The notes under the pieces were generated by a model. That model saw nothing but the letters and a program-made list of their open reading frames with translations. It was not told the origin of the DNA and ran no database searches. From Paenibacillus vietnamensis (GTDB taxonomy: Bacteria > Bacillota > Bacilli > Paenibacillales > Paenibacillaceae): DNA of 64,000 nt. This document shows positions 32,405 to 41,913 of this stretch, in pieces. Each line of letters starts with the position of its first letter. The first letter of the stretch is position 1. The position numbers were made by a program, and so were the translations under genes. Location of the stretch: NCBI RefSeq assembly GCF_020169515.1, contig NZ_JAHMHW010000001.1, positions 62,001 through 126,000 on the forward strand, read 5' to 3'.

Positions 32405-35269
32405 ATGGCCTTATGGACGATGATTCTGCGCAAGATGGCAAATAACAAGTGGCTGCAGCTCAATTTATGGATCGGCCTTACCGTATGTGTGGCTTTATTC
32501 AGCTCCATGCCGCTGTATTCCGAAGCCATCCTGCAGCGGACATTGCTCAAAGAGCTTCAGTCGGTTCAGCATCAAGACGGCGTGTTTCCCGGTTTTGTCC
32601 GGATCATCACAAGCGTCTCCGCTGAAAAGCAGGACGAGAAAACGATTGAGGCGATCAGGAAGGCAGACCGGTTCGTCCGCTCGATTCCGGAACGGACGGG
32701 GCTCGAAGCGTTGTCGTTCTACCAGCAGCGCTCTACACAGCGGATGAAGGTATATGGAGCCGACGCTTCAGAGCAGGAGAGGCAGTCCCAGAAGGCGGCC
32801 GGCAGCATCAAGTCACTCTCCGGAATGGGGAATCGGGTGAAGCTGATCGACGGCCGGATGCCGGTTGACCGAACGGACGATGTCATGGAGGCGCTGGTCA
32901 CGCAAAAATTTCTGATCGCCGTGAAACGGGATATCGGCGAAGAGCTGATTGCGGAGTCGCCGGACAAGGAGACCAGGTTTCGCATCATACCGGTCGGGAT
33001 CATGGAGACGGATCCGGTCGCCGATCCGTATTTACCGTTTCTGACTAATGAAGACAGTGATGGCTTTCTTATTCCGTATGAGCAGTTCGAACGCGAATTT
33101 ACGGAGGGCGGCAGGACGAGGCTGTCTAATCTGGAATGGCGCTTCGCTCTCGATTATGAACAGCTGTCCGTCGACGCGATCGACGGTTTCGTACAGGCCG
33201 ATAAAGATATTCGGCGGTACTTCCGCGGGAGAATTGGAGTCGAGGAGATCCAAATTCCGGCTGCCCCGACCGTATCTGCGTATCAGGGCAAACAGGAGAA
33301 GCTCGACTTGATGATGCTGTCGTTATATTCGCCGGTCATGCTGATGCTGGCTTTTTACCTTTATATGGCTGCCAATCTGATTATTGAGCGGCAAAAGACG
33401 GAAATTTCCGTGCTTCGCAGCCGCGGGGCCAGCCGATTGCAGATTATGACGGCCTATACGCTTGAAAGTCTGTTTCTCGGGCTCAGCGCGCTGGCGGTCG
33501 GGCCGTTCCTCGGACTTTCTTTCACAAAGGTGCTCGGCGCATCAAACGGATTTTTGGAGTTCGTTCAAAGGTCGGCGCTTGAGGTCAGCCTGACAAGCGG
33601 AGCGTACAAAGTGTCTGCAGTGGCGGTGGCCGCAGCCATCATCCTTATTTTGATACCGGCATTTATGGCGACGCGTGTCAGCATTGTAAGCCACAAGCAG
33701 CAGAATGCGCGGCTGAACAAGCCGACATTATGGCATAAAACCGGACTTGATCTGATTCTGGTCGGCGTGTCGGTCTATCTGCTTTACAATTTCAATAAGA
33801 GACAAGATGATCTGCAGCGGCTGGGGCTCGATTCGGACGCCCTGCAGCTCGACCCGATGCTGTTCCTTATGCCCTCGCTGTTCGCGCTTGGCGGAGGCTT
33901 GCTGCTGCTGCGGATTTATCCCTGGTTCATCAGGCTCGTTTATTTGGCCGGCCGCAAATGGTGGTCGCCTGCGCTTTATAATACGCTTGTTCAAATAAGC
34001 CGATCATCCGGTCAGTACCAGACGATCAAGCTGTTTTTGATTATGACCGTAGCGACGGGACTCTTCAGCGCAAATGCGGCGAGGACGATCAACGACAACA
34101 TGGAAAGCAAGATCCGATACGCGGTCGGTGCCGATATGGCGATTTCGACTCGCTGGGAAAGCGATGCTCCGCCGCCCGTAAACGGGTCTTCAGCGCCGCA
34201 GGAACAGGCCGGTCAAGGAGTAACCGATACGAGGCGCGTCCAATATACCGAGCCGCCGTTCCTTCCGTTCGAAGAGCTTGAAGGCGTCGATGCATCCGCA
34301 AAGGTATTCAGGAAACAAAATGCGCGGTTCGTGACGGCAGGCAGCGGCACGAGCGGCACGGCTGAGCTGATGGGTATCGATACGATGGATTTCGGCAAGA
34401 CGGCCTGGATGAAGGACGGACTGCTCGATCATCCGATCAACGGCTATTTGAACCTGATCGCGCCGGATCCGAAGGCGGTTCTAATCTCCCGTTCGCTAGC
34501 GGAAAAAGCGAAAGCGAAGCCGGGCGATTACATCCGTATTTCATGGGACGGCCTCGACCAGGCGCAGTTCATCGTGTACGGCATCATCGATTACTGGCCG
34601 AGCTGGAATCCGCTGCCTGGCGGAGATAATGGAGAGGCCGAGGCTCCCCATCTGATCGTCGGCCATCTGGGGACGATTCAGAACAGGCTGGCGGTCGAAC
34701 CGTATGAGGTATGGCTGAAGTTGAAGGACGGCGCAGCCAGTCAGTCCATCTACGACCAGCTGGCGGAGAAAAATTTGCGGATTACCGGCCTTCTCGATGC
34801 CACACAGGAGCTGATCGAGTCCAAGAACGATCCGTTCCGGCTGGCGGTTAACGGCGTCATGACGCTTGGGTTCGTCATTTCGATGCTGATCAGCTTCTTC
34901 GGATTTCTGCTTTTCTGGGTGCTGACCTTATCCGGAAGGACGCTCCAATACGGCGTGCTGCGGGCAATGGGCATTCCGTTCCCGCAAATTATCGGCATGC
35001 TGGTCAGCGAACAGCTTTTCACCTCCGGGGCAGCCGTTATTCTCGGCGTCGTCATTGGCAACCTGGTCAGCGATTTGTTCGTGCCGCTGTTTGAAATATC
35101 TTTTGCGACTGCGGATCAAGTGCCGCCGTTCGAGATTGTCCATCGGCTTGGCGATTACTTGCAGCTGTATGGGATTGTCGGTTTTACGCTGACGACCGGA
35201 CTGCTTATACTTGGATACCGCTTATCGCGGATCCGGATTGCGCAAGCGCTGAAGCTGGGAGAGGAGTAA
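32405..35269 (+). CDS. FtsX-fold ABC permease, long duplicated form
   Basis: 954 residues from ATG 32405 (GGATGGGG upstream). TM1 at about residues 18-38 is followed by a large extracellular domain, three helices around 310-440 (VMLMLAFYLYMAANLI ... GASRLQIM, the FtsX signature region), another central helix pair near 450-560, a second extracellular domain (about 570-790) and a last FtsX block (TLGFVISMLISFFGF ... GVLRAMGIPF). Ten or so helices with two FtsX domains fit the long permeases of Gram-positive exporters. One permease of this duplicated kind can act as a pseudo-dimer, consistent with two different ATPases in the unit. The cargo is unknown. Confidence 0.9.
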   Translation: MALWTMILRKMANNKWLQLNLWIGLTVCVALFSSMPLYSEAILQRTLLKELQSVQHQDGVFPGFVRIITSVSAEKQDEKTIEAIRKADRFVRSIPERTGLEALSFYQQRSTQRMKVYGADASEQERQSQKAAGSIKSLSGMGNRVKLIDGRMPVDRTDDVMEALVTQKFLIAVKRDIGEELIAESPDKETRFRIIPVGIMETDPVADPYLPFLTNEDSDGFLIPYEQFEREFTEGGRTRLSNLEWRFALDYEQLSVDAIDGFVQADKDIRRYFRGRIGVEEIQIPAAPTVSAYQGKQEKLDLMMLSLYSPVMLMLAFYLYMAANLIIERQKTEISVLRSRGASRLQIMTAYTLESLFLGLSALAVGPFLGLSFTKVLGASNGFLEFVQRSALEVSLTSGAYKVSAVAVAAAIILILIPAFMATRVSIVSHKQQNARLNKPTLWHKTGLDLILVGVSVYLLYNFNKRQDDLQRLGLDSDALQLDPMLFLMPSLFALGGGLLLLRIYPWFIRLVYLAGRKWWSPALYNTLVQISRSSGQYQTIKLFLIMTVATGLFSANAARTINDNMESKIRYAVGADMAISTRWESDAPPPVNGSSAPQEQAGQGVTDTRRVQYTEPPFLPFEELEGVDASAKVFRKQNARFVTAGSGTSGTAELMGIDTMDFGKTAWMKDGLLDHPINGYLNLIAPDPKAVLISRSLAEKAKAKPGDYIRISWDGLDQAQFIVYGIIDYWPSWNPLPGGDNGEAEAPHLIVGHLGTIQNRLAVEPYEVWLKLKDGAASQSIYDQLAEKNLRITGLLDATQELIESKNDPFRLAVNGVMTLGFVISMLISFFGFLLFWVLTLSGRTLQYGVLRAMGIPFPQIIGMLVSEQLFTSGAAVILGVVIGNLVSDLFVPLFEISFATADQVPPFEIVHRLGDYLQLYGIVGFTLTTGLLILGYRLSRIRIAQALKLGEE

Positions 35270-35271
35270 CG

Positions 35272-36165
35272 ATGATTCAATGCGAAGGACTCGTTAAAAT
35301 TTATAAAATGGCGGATCTCGAGGTATTCGCCTTACAGGGACTTGATTTGCAGGTTGAGGACGGGGAGTTGATGGCGATTATCGGCAATTCCGGCAGCGGC
35401 AAGTCGACCCTGCTTAATATGCTTGGCGGCCTCGACAAGCCTTCGGCCGGCAAGCTCCTCGTAGACGGCAAAGATTTGCTGAAGTTCGGGGAAAAGGAGC
35501 TGGTCGCCTACAAACGCGATACGGTCGGCTTCGTCTGGCAGAACAACGCCCGAAACCTGATTCCTTACTTGACAGCCCTTGCCAATGTGGAGCTCCCCAT
35601 GCTGCTGCGCGGCAAACGCCGGCGGGCCCGCGCTATGGAGCTGCTGGAAGCGGTAGGCTTAGGCCATCGCATAAACAATAAGCTTAGCGAGCTGTCCGGC
35701 GGGGAGCAGCAGCGGGTGGCGATCGCCATCGCGCTCGCGAATGAACCGAAGCTGCTGCTCGCCGACGAGCCGACGGGATCGCTCGATACGAGTACGTCGA
35801 ATCAGGTGCTGGATTTGTTCCGGACGCTGAACCGGACCGTCGGCATTACGATCGTTATCGTCACCCATGATCCGCTGCTGGCCCGAAAGGTGGACCGGGT
35901 CGTCCAAATCCGGGACGGCAAAACCTCGGCGGAAATGATACGAAAAATTTCGTACGCCGAAGAGATGGCCATGCTGGATGCGGAAAGCATAGCACGAGAG
36001 GCCGAGAGCCACCTGGAATACGCCGTGCTGGACAAAGCGGGACGTCTGCAGATTCCTTCCGGCTTTCTTGACGCAGACGGCTTTAAGGACAACAACAAAG
36101 TCCGAGTGGAGATGGAGGATGGCCGTATTGTCCTCTACCCGTCAGAAGGGTTAAAGACGGGATAA
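35272..36165 (+). CDS. ABC exporter ATPase with AbrB-like C-terminal extension
   Basis: 297 residues, starting 2 nt after the permease stop, so translationally coupled. Walker [32 protein letters not shown], signature [16 protein letters not shown], Walker [13 protein letters not shown] and VTHD are intact. After residue 225 an extra 70 residues include [14 protein letters not shown] and [15 protein letters not shown], which look like a swapped-hairpin AbrB/MazE-type fold. Such tails occur on some Gram-positive exporter ATPases; here the role may be regulatory or for dimerisation. It probably pairs with the ATPase at 30598 on the FtsX-type permease. Confidence 0.9.
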   Translation: MIQCEGLVKIYKMADLEVFALQGLDLQVEDGELMAIIGNSGSGKSTLLNMLGGLDKPSAGKLLVDGKDLLKFGEKELVAYKRDTVGFVWQNNARNLIPYLTALANVELPMLLRGKRRRARAMELLEAVGLGHRINNKLSELSGGEQQRVAIAIALANEPKLLLADEPTGSLDTSTSNQVLDLFRTLNRTVGITIVIVTHDPLLARKVDRVVQIRDGKTSAEMIRKISYAEEMAMLDAESIAREAESHLEYAVLDKAGRLQIPSGFLDADGFKDNNKVRVEMEDGRIVLYPSEGLKTG

Positions 36166-36329
36166 CCGTATCGGCCGGAGTGGCTGCCGTCTCTTCAGCC
36201 CGCTTTTTAAGTCAGCTAGAGAAAACAGGAGCGCATCAACATTTCCGGATGGCCAAAGCTTGCCATGCAGCTTCCCCGAAAGGGGAGTTTGATATGGAAT
36301 ATTGTCTAAGGAGAGGTGTTGTTCACAAA

Positions 36330-39044
36330 ATGAAAGGCATGTATCGAATGATGGCAGCCGGCTTGGCTGTCATCCTGATGCTGACCGTTATAACGGTCGG
36401 CCCCATGGCGGAGCGTACGAGCGCGGAGGACGCGTCTTCCGTACAGACAGCGGCAAATGCGGACTCATCCGGCGACTTCGAGAGAATCGCCACCGATTTC
36501 GAGGACGGGACTGTGCAAGGCTGGCGTGGCCGGGGAGGCAACGAGGTGCTGACGGCGGTCGGCGAGGCAGCTCATACGGGTTCTTACGGCTTGCAGGTTA
36601 CAGGCAGGACGCAGGGCTGGAACGGACCAAAGCTTGATGTAACTTCTTTTATGCAAGTCGGCAAAACCTACGGCATATCCGCTTGGGTTCGTCTGCCGGC
36701 AGGCGCGAACGCATCTGCCGTTTCCATGCTTATAGAGCGGACGACGGACGGCCAGCCATACTATGAGTCCGTGACGTCCAAGTCTGCGTCGGCAGACGGA
36801 TGGGTGAAGCTGTCGGGCCAGTATACGCTGGAGAATCCCGTTTCAAACGCGGGCGTATACCTGGAATCGTTCGACAACCCTACGCTTTCCTTCTATGTGG
36901 ACGATTTTCTAATCGAGCGCGTGCCGGACCCTGTTCCAATCGAGATCCAGCACGACATTCCGAATCTGAAGGATGTATTTGCCGACGAATTTCTGCTTGG
37001 CTCGGCCTTGCTTGTGAACGAAATCGAAGATCCTGATGGTCCGGATGCGCAGCTGCTCAAAAAGCACTTTAACAGCTTGACGGCCGGCAACGAACTGAAA
37101 TGGGACGCGACCGAGCCTAGGGAAGGCCAGTTCGACTTTACCCGTGCGGATAAAATCGTTGGTTTCGCCGAGGAAAACGGTCTTTCCTCCCGCGGTCATA
37201 CGCTGATCTGGCATTCCCAGACACCGAATTGGGTGTTCTACGACGGGCAGGGCAATCTGGCAAGCAAGGAATTACTGTTCGCGAGAATGAAGCGGCATAT
37301 CGATGAGGTCGTTGGACGTTACAAAGGAAAAATTTACGCTTGGGATGTCGTGAACGAGGTAATCGAGCCTGGAGACCGCCAGCCGAACGGCTTGCGGAAC
37401 AGCCTCTGGTACCAGATCGCGGGCGAAGAATTCATCGAGAAGGCGTTCGAATACGCGCATGCGGCGGATCCCGATGCGGAGCTGTTCATTAACGACTATA
37501 ACACGCATATTCCGGACAAGCGGCAATTTTTGTACGATTTAATCAAGCGGTTACAGGCGAAGGGCATCCCGGTGCACGGCATCGGCCATCAGACGCATAT
37601 CGGCATCGAATATCCGGCTGTACAGGAGCTTGACGATATGATCGAAGCGTTCCGGGATCTCGGCATCGAGCAGCAAATTACCGAGCTGGACATGAGTGTA
37701 TATACAAACGATTCGCAATCCTATGAAACGTTCCCTCTTGACTTGCAGATTAAACAAGCTAATCGTTACAGAGCTATATTCGACGTGTTCAAAAAGCATG
37801 CCGATCAAATTACAGCCGTTATTTTCTGGGGCAAGGACGATTGGAACACCTGGCTTCGAACCTTCCCGGTCGCACGCAACAACTGGCCGCTTCTGTTCGA
37901 TGAAAGGCTTCAGGCGAAATATGCCTACTGGGCTCTTGTGGACCCGATCAAGGTGCCGGTCGAGACGAAATCGGCGAAGGCCGCCGAAGGCAGCGTAAAG
38001 GCCGACGGCAATCCGGACATGGCATGGAATTGGGCGAAGCAAGTATCCGTCCAGAAGGCTGGCGAGACCGCAGCGAGCTATAAAACGCTATGGAAAGCAG
38101 GTCTTCTGCATGTCTGGGTCGATGTGCCGGATACGACAGTGAACGGCAATGATGCGGTCGAAATCTATATCGACGGAAATAACGGTAAAACGGCTGCGTA
38201 CGAGTCGGACGATAAGAAGTATACCTTCCGCCGCAGCGGGGCGAATCCGCATCAGCCGGCCCGGTACCAATCAGTCAAGACCGAAGCCGGCTACCGGATC
38301 GAAGCGTCGATTCCAGTGGACGATGCGGCGCTCGGCAAGACGATCGGCTTTGATGTGCGCATTGTCGACCGCTCAGGAGATGCCGAAGCAAAGACGTCAT
38401 GGAACGATATCCATAACGGTCAGGATACGGATACTTCCCGGTTCGGCGTGCTGACGCTCGTCGAAGGCCCCCGCACCGCAAAAGCGGTAAAAGGAACGCC
38501 TGTCATCGACGGCAATAGGGATACCGTATGGAACGATGCGCAGGAGCTGGCCGCTGACCGCTGGGTCATTGGAACATCCGGATCGACTGCCAAGGTACGG
38601 ACGCTCTGGGATGGCGGCAGCTTGTACGTATTCGCCGAGGTGACCGACTCGCTGCTGACGAAGCGCAGCCCGAATGTATGGGAGCAGGATTCGGTCGAAA
38701 TCTTCCTGGACCAGAACCATGCAAGAACGGACGTTTACGATCCGGACGACGGGCAGTTCCGGATCAATTTCGATAACGAAAAATCCGTCAGCCCGGACTC
38801 GTCAACGGCTAAATTGATTTCCGCTGCGAAGCGTACGGCTGACGGCTACGTGATCGAAGCGTCCATCGCCTGGACGGGCACGCCGCCGAAGGACGGCAGC
38901 CTGATCGGCTTTGACGTCCAGGTTAACAACGATGAGAACGATGACGGGGTACGCGACAGCGTCGCCATCTGGAACGATACGTCGGGTTTATCGTGGATGA
39001 ATATGACCGGGATCGGGGTATTGGAGCTTGTTCCAAGTCATTGA
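36330..39044 (+). CDS. Secreted endo-1,4-beta-xylanase, CBM22-GH10-CBM9-CBM9
   Basis: 904 residues from ATG 36330, behind AAGGAGAGG; ATGs further upstream lack this spacing and would spoil the signal peptide. A signal peptide (hydrophobic MMAAGLAVILMLTVITVG, likely cut after ERTSA) is followed by a CBM22 (about 45-200), the GH10 barrel (about 210-540) with acid/base in VVNEVIEPG (Glu343) and nucleophile in ITELDMSV (Glu452), then two CBM9 modules (about 545-715 and 716-904; SVKADGNPDMAWNWA and TPVIDGNRDTVWNDA). It cuts the xylan backbone outside the cell. No SLH domain or sorting signal is present, so it is released. It follows the exporter genes by 164 bp without a visible terminator between them. 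Confidence 0.95.
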   Translation: MKGMYRMMAAGLAVILMLTVITVGPMAERTSAEDASSVQTAANADSSGDFERIATDFEDGTVQGWRGRGGNEVLTAVGEAAHTGSYGLQVTGRTQGWNGPKLDVTSFMQVGKTYGISAWVRLPAGANASAVSMLIERTTDGQPYYESVTSKSASADGWVKLSGQYTLENPVSNAGVYLESFDNPTLSFYVDDFLIERVPDPVPIEIQHDIPNLKDVFADEFLLGSALLVNEIEDPDGPDAQLLKKHFNSLTAGNELKWDATEPREGQFDFTRADKIVGFAEENGLSSRGHTLIWHSQTPNWVFYDGQGNLASKELLFARMKRHIDEVVGRYKGKIYAWDVVNEVIEPGDRQPNGLRNSLWYQIAGEEFIEKAFEYAHAADPDAELFINDYNTHIPDKRQFLYDLIKRLQAKGIPVHGIGHQTHIGIEYPAVQELDDMIEAFRDLGIEQQITELDMSVYTNDSQSYETFPLDLQIKQANRYRAIFDVFKKHADQITAVIFWGKDDWNTWLRTFPVARNNWPLLFDERLQAKYAYWALVDPIKVPVETKSAKAAEGSVKADGNPDMAWNWAKQVSVQKAGETAASYKTLWKAGLLHVWVDVPDTTVNGNDAVEIYIDGNNGKTAAYESDDKKYTFRRSGANPHQPARYQSVKTEAGYRIEASIPVDDAALGKTIGFDVRIVDRSGDAEAKTSWNDIHNGQDTDTSRFGVLTLVEGPRTAKAVKGTPVIDGNRDTVWNDAQELAADRWVIGTSGSTAKVRTLWDGGSLYVFAEVTDSLLTKRSPNVWEQDSVEIFLDQNHARTDVYDPDDGQFRINFDNEKSVSPDSSTAKLISAAKRTADGYVIEASIAWTGTPPKDGSLIGFDVQVNNDENDDGVRDSVAIWNDTSGLSWMNMTGIGVLELVPSH

Positions 39045-39126
39045 ACAGACGCGATAGAAGACATAAACAGAGGCTGACCCCAAAGAGGGAAGATCGCCGG
39101 AAACATGGATATTAACATGAAATAAA

Positions 39127-39163
39127 GCGGTACGGGGTTTTCCTGTACCGCCATTTCTCTATT
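39127..39163. terminator. Probable terminator after the secreted xylanase
   Basis: GCGGTAC (39127-39133) pairs with GTACCGC (39145-39151), followed by CATTTCTCTATTTT; on the other strand the stem is followed by TTTATTT, so it may serve the minus-strand regulator as well. Confidence 0.55.
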
Positions 39164-39218
39164 TTAATCTCGATTGTTTCTTGCTGCATGCTAAGTATGG
39201 GATGAGTGTGTTTTGGAG

Positions 39219-39390
39219 TAACTGGATTTTATGCGTCTATTTATAGCAATCGGCGGCGGGTGGCGAAATAACTGGATTTTCTACAATTATTTTTCGGCTT
39301 TGCGGCGAAACTCGGGATTAGTAAGGATTTAACTACACAAAATCCAGTTATAACTCCGAGATGACGAAAAGCGGTGAAAATAACTGGAGA
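39219..39390. repeat. TAACTGGATTTT intergenic repeats in the gene-free gap 39045-39459
   Basis: TAACTGGATTTT occurs at 39219-39230 and 39269-39280, its inverted form AAAATCCAGTTA at 39339-39350, and a variant TAACTGGAGAAAATCC from 39381. No gene is visible in the gap. Words like this resemble the short intergenic repeat family seen in Paenibacillus chromosomes; that link is from general knowledge, not checked. Confidence 0.55.
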
Positions 39391-39459
39391 AAATCCATTT
39401 CATGCGTATCCCCGGCGCGAAGGTCCCTAGGCATGAACATCACCGTTATCCATTAAGGA

Positions 39460-40221
39460 TTACGCCGTAATCGAGATCCTCTTTCTGTATTCGTTAGCGC
39501 TTACACCGGTGTACGACTTGAATTTTTTGTAGAACCAATCCATTTCGGTGTATCCGACTTCGCCGGCAATTTCATAAATTTTCATATCGGTATGCTCGAG
39601 CAAATGCTTTGCTTTCTCCATACGCTGCTGGAGCAGATATTCGAGGAAGGTCATGTTTTCATGAATCTTGAATTTTTGCCCCAGATAAGAGCAATTGAAG
39701 TGAAGGATATGGGAGATTTGTTTCAACGTAATGTTCTGATGCAGAGCTTCCTCCACATACTCCTTCACTTTATCGATCACGTTGGCCACAGATGAAGAGT
39801 CTCTTTCAGATACAGATAGAGCCGGCATTTTATAATTCGCTGAAGGCACGGACACAAGAGCCCGCTTTACGGTCAGCAAGCTTGTCCTTAAATCATCGGC
39901 CGACAAGGGATTGGGCAAGTAGTCGCTCACTTGATAGGACATCGCCTTTCTGGCAAGCTGAAAGTCGTTGCTGCCGCCGATAAGGATAATCGGTATGCCG
40001 CTTTTACTCCGGAGCTTCCCGCACAGCTCCATACCCTCGTCGTGCGCGCCAAACATATCGATCACGATTAGTGAATATGGCTGCTCGGCAAGCAGCGACA
40101 TGGCGTCTGCGGAACCGCGCGCACAAGCATCCAAAGCAAACCCCAGATCTTTCCAATCCAGCTCATACGGTGTCTTTTCGCCCGAATGACGATTTAATTC
40201 AACAAACAGTACCCTATACAC
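39460..40221 (-). CDS. AraC-type regulator with degenerate receiver domain
   Basis: 253 residues from GTG 40221 behind GGGGGGT. The N-terminal 120 residues have receiver-like order: VLFVELN where VDD is expected (only Glu8 kept), LIVIDMFG with Asp55 at the phosphoacceptor place, LIGGSNDF without the Thr, and DYLPNPLS where the invariant Lys is Asn. So it is probably a pseudo-receiver that is not switched by phosphorylation. An AraC double helix-turn-helix follows (ITLKQISHILHFNCSYLGQKF; IYEIAGEVGYTEMDWFYKKF). It is much shorter than the YesN proteins. It diverges from the binding protein gene at 40502 across 280 bp carrying two cre-like sites, and is the likely regulator of that long block. 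Confidence 0.88.
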   Translation of the reverse strand: MYRVLFVELNRHSGEKTPYELDWKDLGFALDACARGSADAMSLLAEQPYSLIVIDMFGAHDEGMELCGKLRSKSGIPIILIGGSNDFQLARKAMSYQVSDYLPNPLSADDLRTSLLTVKRALVSVPSANYKMPALSVSERDSSSVANVIDKVKEYVEEALHQNITLKQISHILHFNCSYLGQKFKIHENMTFLEYLLQQRMEKAKHLLEHTDMKIYEIAGEVGYTEMDWFYKKFKSYTGVSANEYRKRISITA

Positions 40222-40276
40222 AATGTATACCCCCCACCTGCATTCATTACATGCCGGTTCCCCTCATGCTGCAAAA

Positions 40277-40290
40277 AGATTACGCTTTCA
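40277..40290 (-). promoter_or_regulatory. cre-like site upstream of the pseudo-receiver regulator
   Basis: Minus-strand TGAAAGCGTAATCT matches 12 of 14 consensus positions, 56 nt before the regulator's start codon. Confidence 0.45.
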
Positions 40291-40451
40291 TTATGTAAAA
40301 ATCGCATTTGATTAACAATGTGCTTTTCTTTATTTCGCTAGCAGATGTTTACTTCTTGTCTTTTTTTGCGGCTGCGGAGTCGAAACAGGGACGCACAACC
40401 TATCATTTGACAGGTGGAAAATCTCGTTTTCGGCAGGTTGTTGATGAATAA

Positions 40452-40465
40452 TGTAAGCGCTAAAC
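40452..40465 (+). promoter_or_regulatory. cre-like site upstream of the transporter block
   Basis: TGTAAGCGCTAAAC matches 12 of 14 positions and lies 50 nt before ATG 40502, the same place as in the paralogous gene at 2984. Confidence 0.5.
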
Positions 40466-40501
40466 TTTGGTTGTGTTCACAATTCATGAGGGGGATTCAG
40501 C

Positions 40502-41899
40502 ATGCGGATTCGTAAAATGATGGTTCTGTTATTCGCGTTAGTTTTTGTACTATCGGCTTGCAGCGGAGGCTCAAACGGCGGCTCGAACACCGGGGCAAAT
40601 AGCGGAGCCAATACCGGCGCAAACAACGGCGCGGGCAACGGCACAGCCGAGACACCGGACAACGCGGCCGGCAACAACGAAGAGGAAGCATACAGCACGC
40701 CGGAGATGGATTTCGATCTTGGCGGCAAAACGATCAAAATCGTATCGTGGTGGGATATGACGATTCCGGAAGACAATCCGGACAACATTCAGCGCAAAAA
40801 AAATCTGGATGCTCTCATGGCGAAGCATAACTTCAAAGTCGAATATGTCGCGATCGACTACGGCGAGTATCAGGAGAAGGTGACGGCTTCCTTGCTGGCG
40901 GGCGAGCCGATCGGCGATATCGTCCGTATGGGCAAAACGTATACGGTTCCTACGCTTGTGAAGCAGGACCTGCTGTGGCCAATCGACGAGTATACGAAAA
41001 ATCCCGTCGCTTTCAACCAGAAGGTCACGAATGAATATTACACGTACGAGGGCAGAGGTTACGGGTTCAGCGAAGGTCACGCGAATCTGGTCCAAGGCGT
41101 GTTCTACAACCGTACGCTTTTGAATCAACTTGGCTTGAAATCGCTTCAAGATTATGTGAACGAAGACAACTGGAATTGGGATTCGTTTATTCAAGCAGCC
41201 AAGGAAGCCAACAAAGACACGAATAATGACGGCAAGCTGGATACTTGGGGACTTGCGAATTCATCGCTCATCGATCATGCCCTGTATTCCAACAATACGG
41301 GCCTGACCAAAGGGGATAAGCAAAATCTCGAGGATCCTGCTACGACCGAGGCGCTGAATTTCGTTTCCCGTCTGGCGACCGAGCAAATTGCAAGACCGAC
41401 GGAAGGCGGCGACTGGACGGAGCCCGGCCAATTTTTCCGTCAAGGCAACACGCTTATGTATGCGGGAGCTCTGTGGGAGCTTGGCGGCATCCAGACGGAT
41501 ATGCCGGACTATGAGATCGGTTTCGTTCCGTTCCCTAAGGGACCGAATGCGACGACTTACCATTCCGCCGAGGCGCTGTTCCAGGCTTTGACGATTCCAA
41601 AAGCGGTAGAAAATCCGGAGCAGCTTATGTACATCTGGGAAAAAATCAACGACATCGATTCCGTCTATGATTATCCGGACCAAGGCTTCTATGAGACTTT
41701 GTTCACGAATGAAGATGACATTAATAACGCCAAGATGGTAGCGCCTAACATGCTGGTTCTCGATCACAATACATTTCCGAATCTGAAGTTTTATGATTTC
41801 GTAGGCGAGCTGAACAGCGGGGTTTCGGTATCCACCGTCGTCGAGAAGTATAAGCCGGTGTTCCAGGCCGCGATTGACGAAGTGTACGGAGGCTCGTAA
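40502..41899 (+). CDS. Sugar ABC transporter substrate-binding lipoprotein
   Basis: 465 residues with lipobox LSAC (Cys20) and a low-complexity Gly/Ala/Asn/Ser linker of GAN-type repeats (about residues 22-55), then a family-1 binding domain. It is a close paralog of the protein at 2984; the mature domains align over their full length while the linkers have diverged. AGGGGG precedes ATG 40502. It is the first gene of a long same-direction block and is followed by a strong hairpin, so its mRNA probably exceeds that of the downstream genes. The likely ligand is a xylan-derived oligosaccharide, from context. Confidence 0.92.
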   Translation: MRIRKMMVLLFALVFVLSACSGGSNGGSNTGANSGANTGANNGAGNGTAETPDNAAGNNEEEAYSTPEMDFDLGGKTIKIVSWWDMTIPEDNPDNIQRKKNLDALMAKHNFKVEYVAIDYGEYQEKVTASLLAGEPIGDIVRMGKTYTVPTLVKQDLLWPIDEYTKNPVAFNQKVTNEYYTYEGRGYGFSEGHANLVQGVFYNRTLLNQLGLKSLQDYVNEDNWNWDSFIQAAKEANKDTNNDGKLDTWGLANSSLIDHALYSNNTGLTKGDKQNLEDPATTEALNFVSRLATEQIARPTEGGDWTEPGQFFRQGNTLMYAGALWELGGIQTDMPDYEIGFVPFPKGPNATTYHSAEALFQALTIPKAVENPEQLMYIWEKINDIDSVYDYPDQGFYETLFTNEDDINNAKMVAPNMLVLDHNTFPNLKFYDFVGELNSGVSVSTVVEKYKPVFQAAIDEVYGGS

Positions 41900-41913
41900 C
41901 CAAAGGTTGACGG

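Noticed and set aside
30598-36165. The two ATPases as the missing energy source of the sugar importers
   Set aside because: Both are of the short exporter type without the TOBE domain of MsmX-like ATPases and are coupled to an FtsX-type permease.
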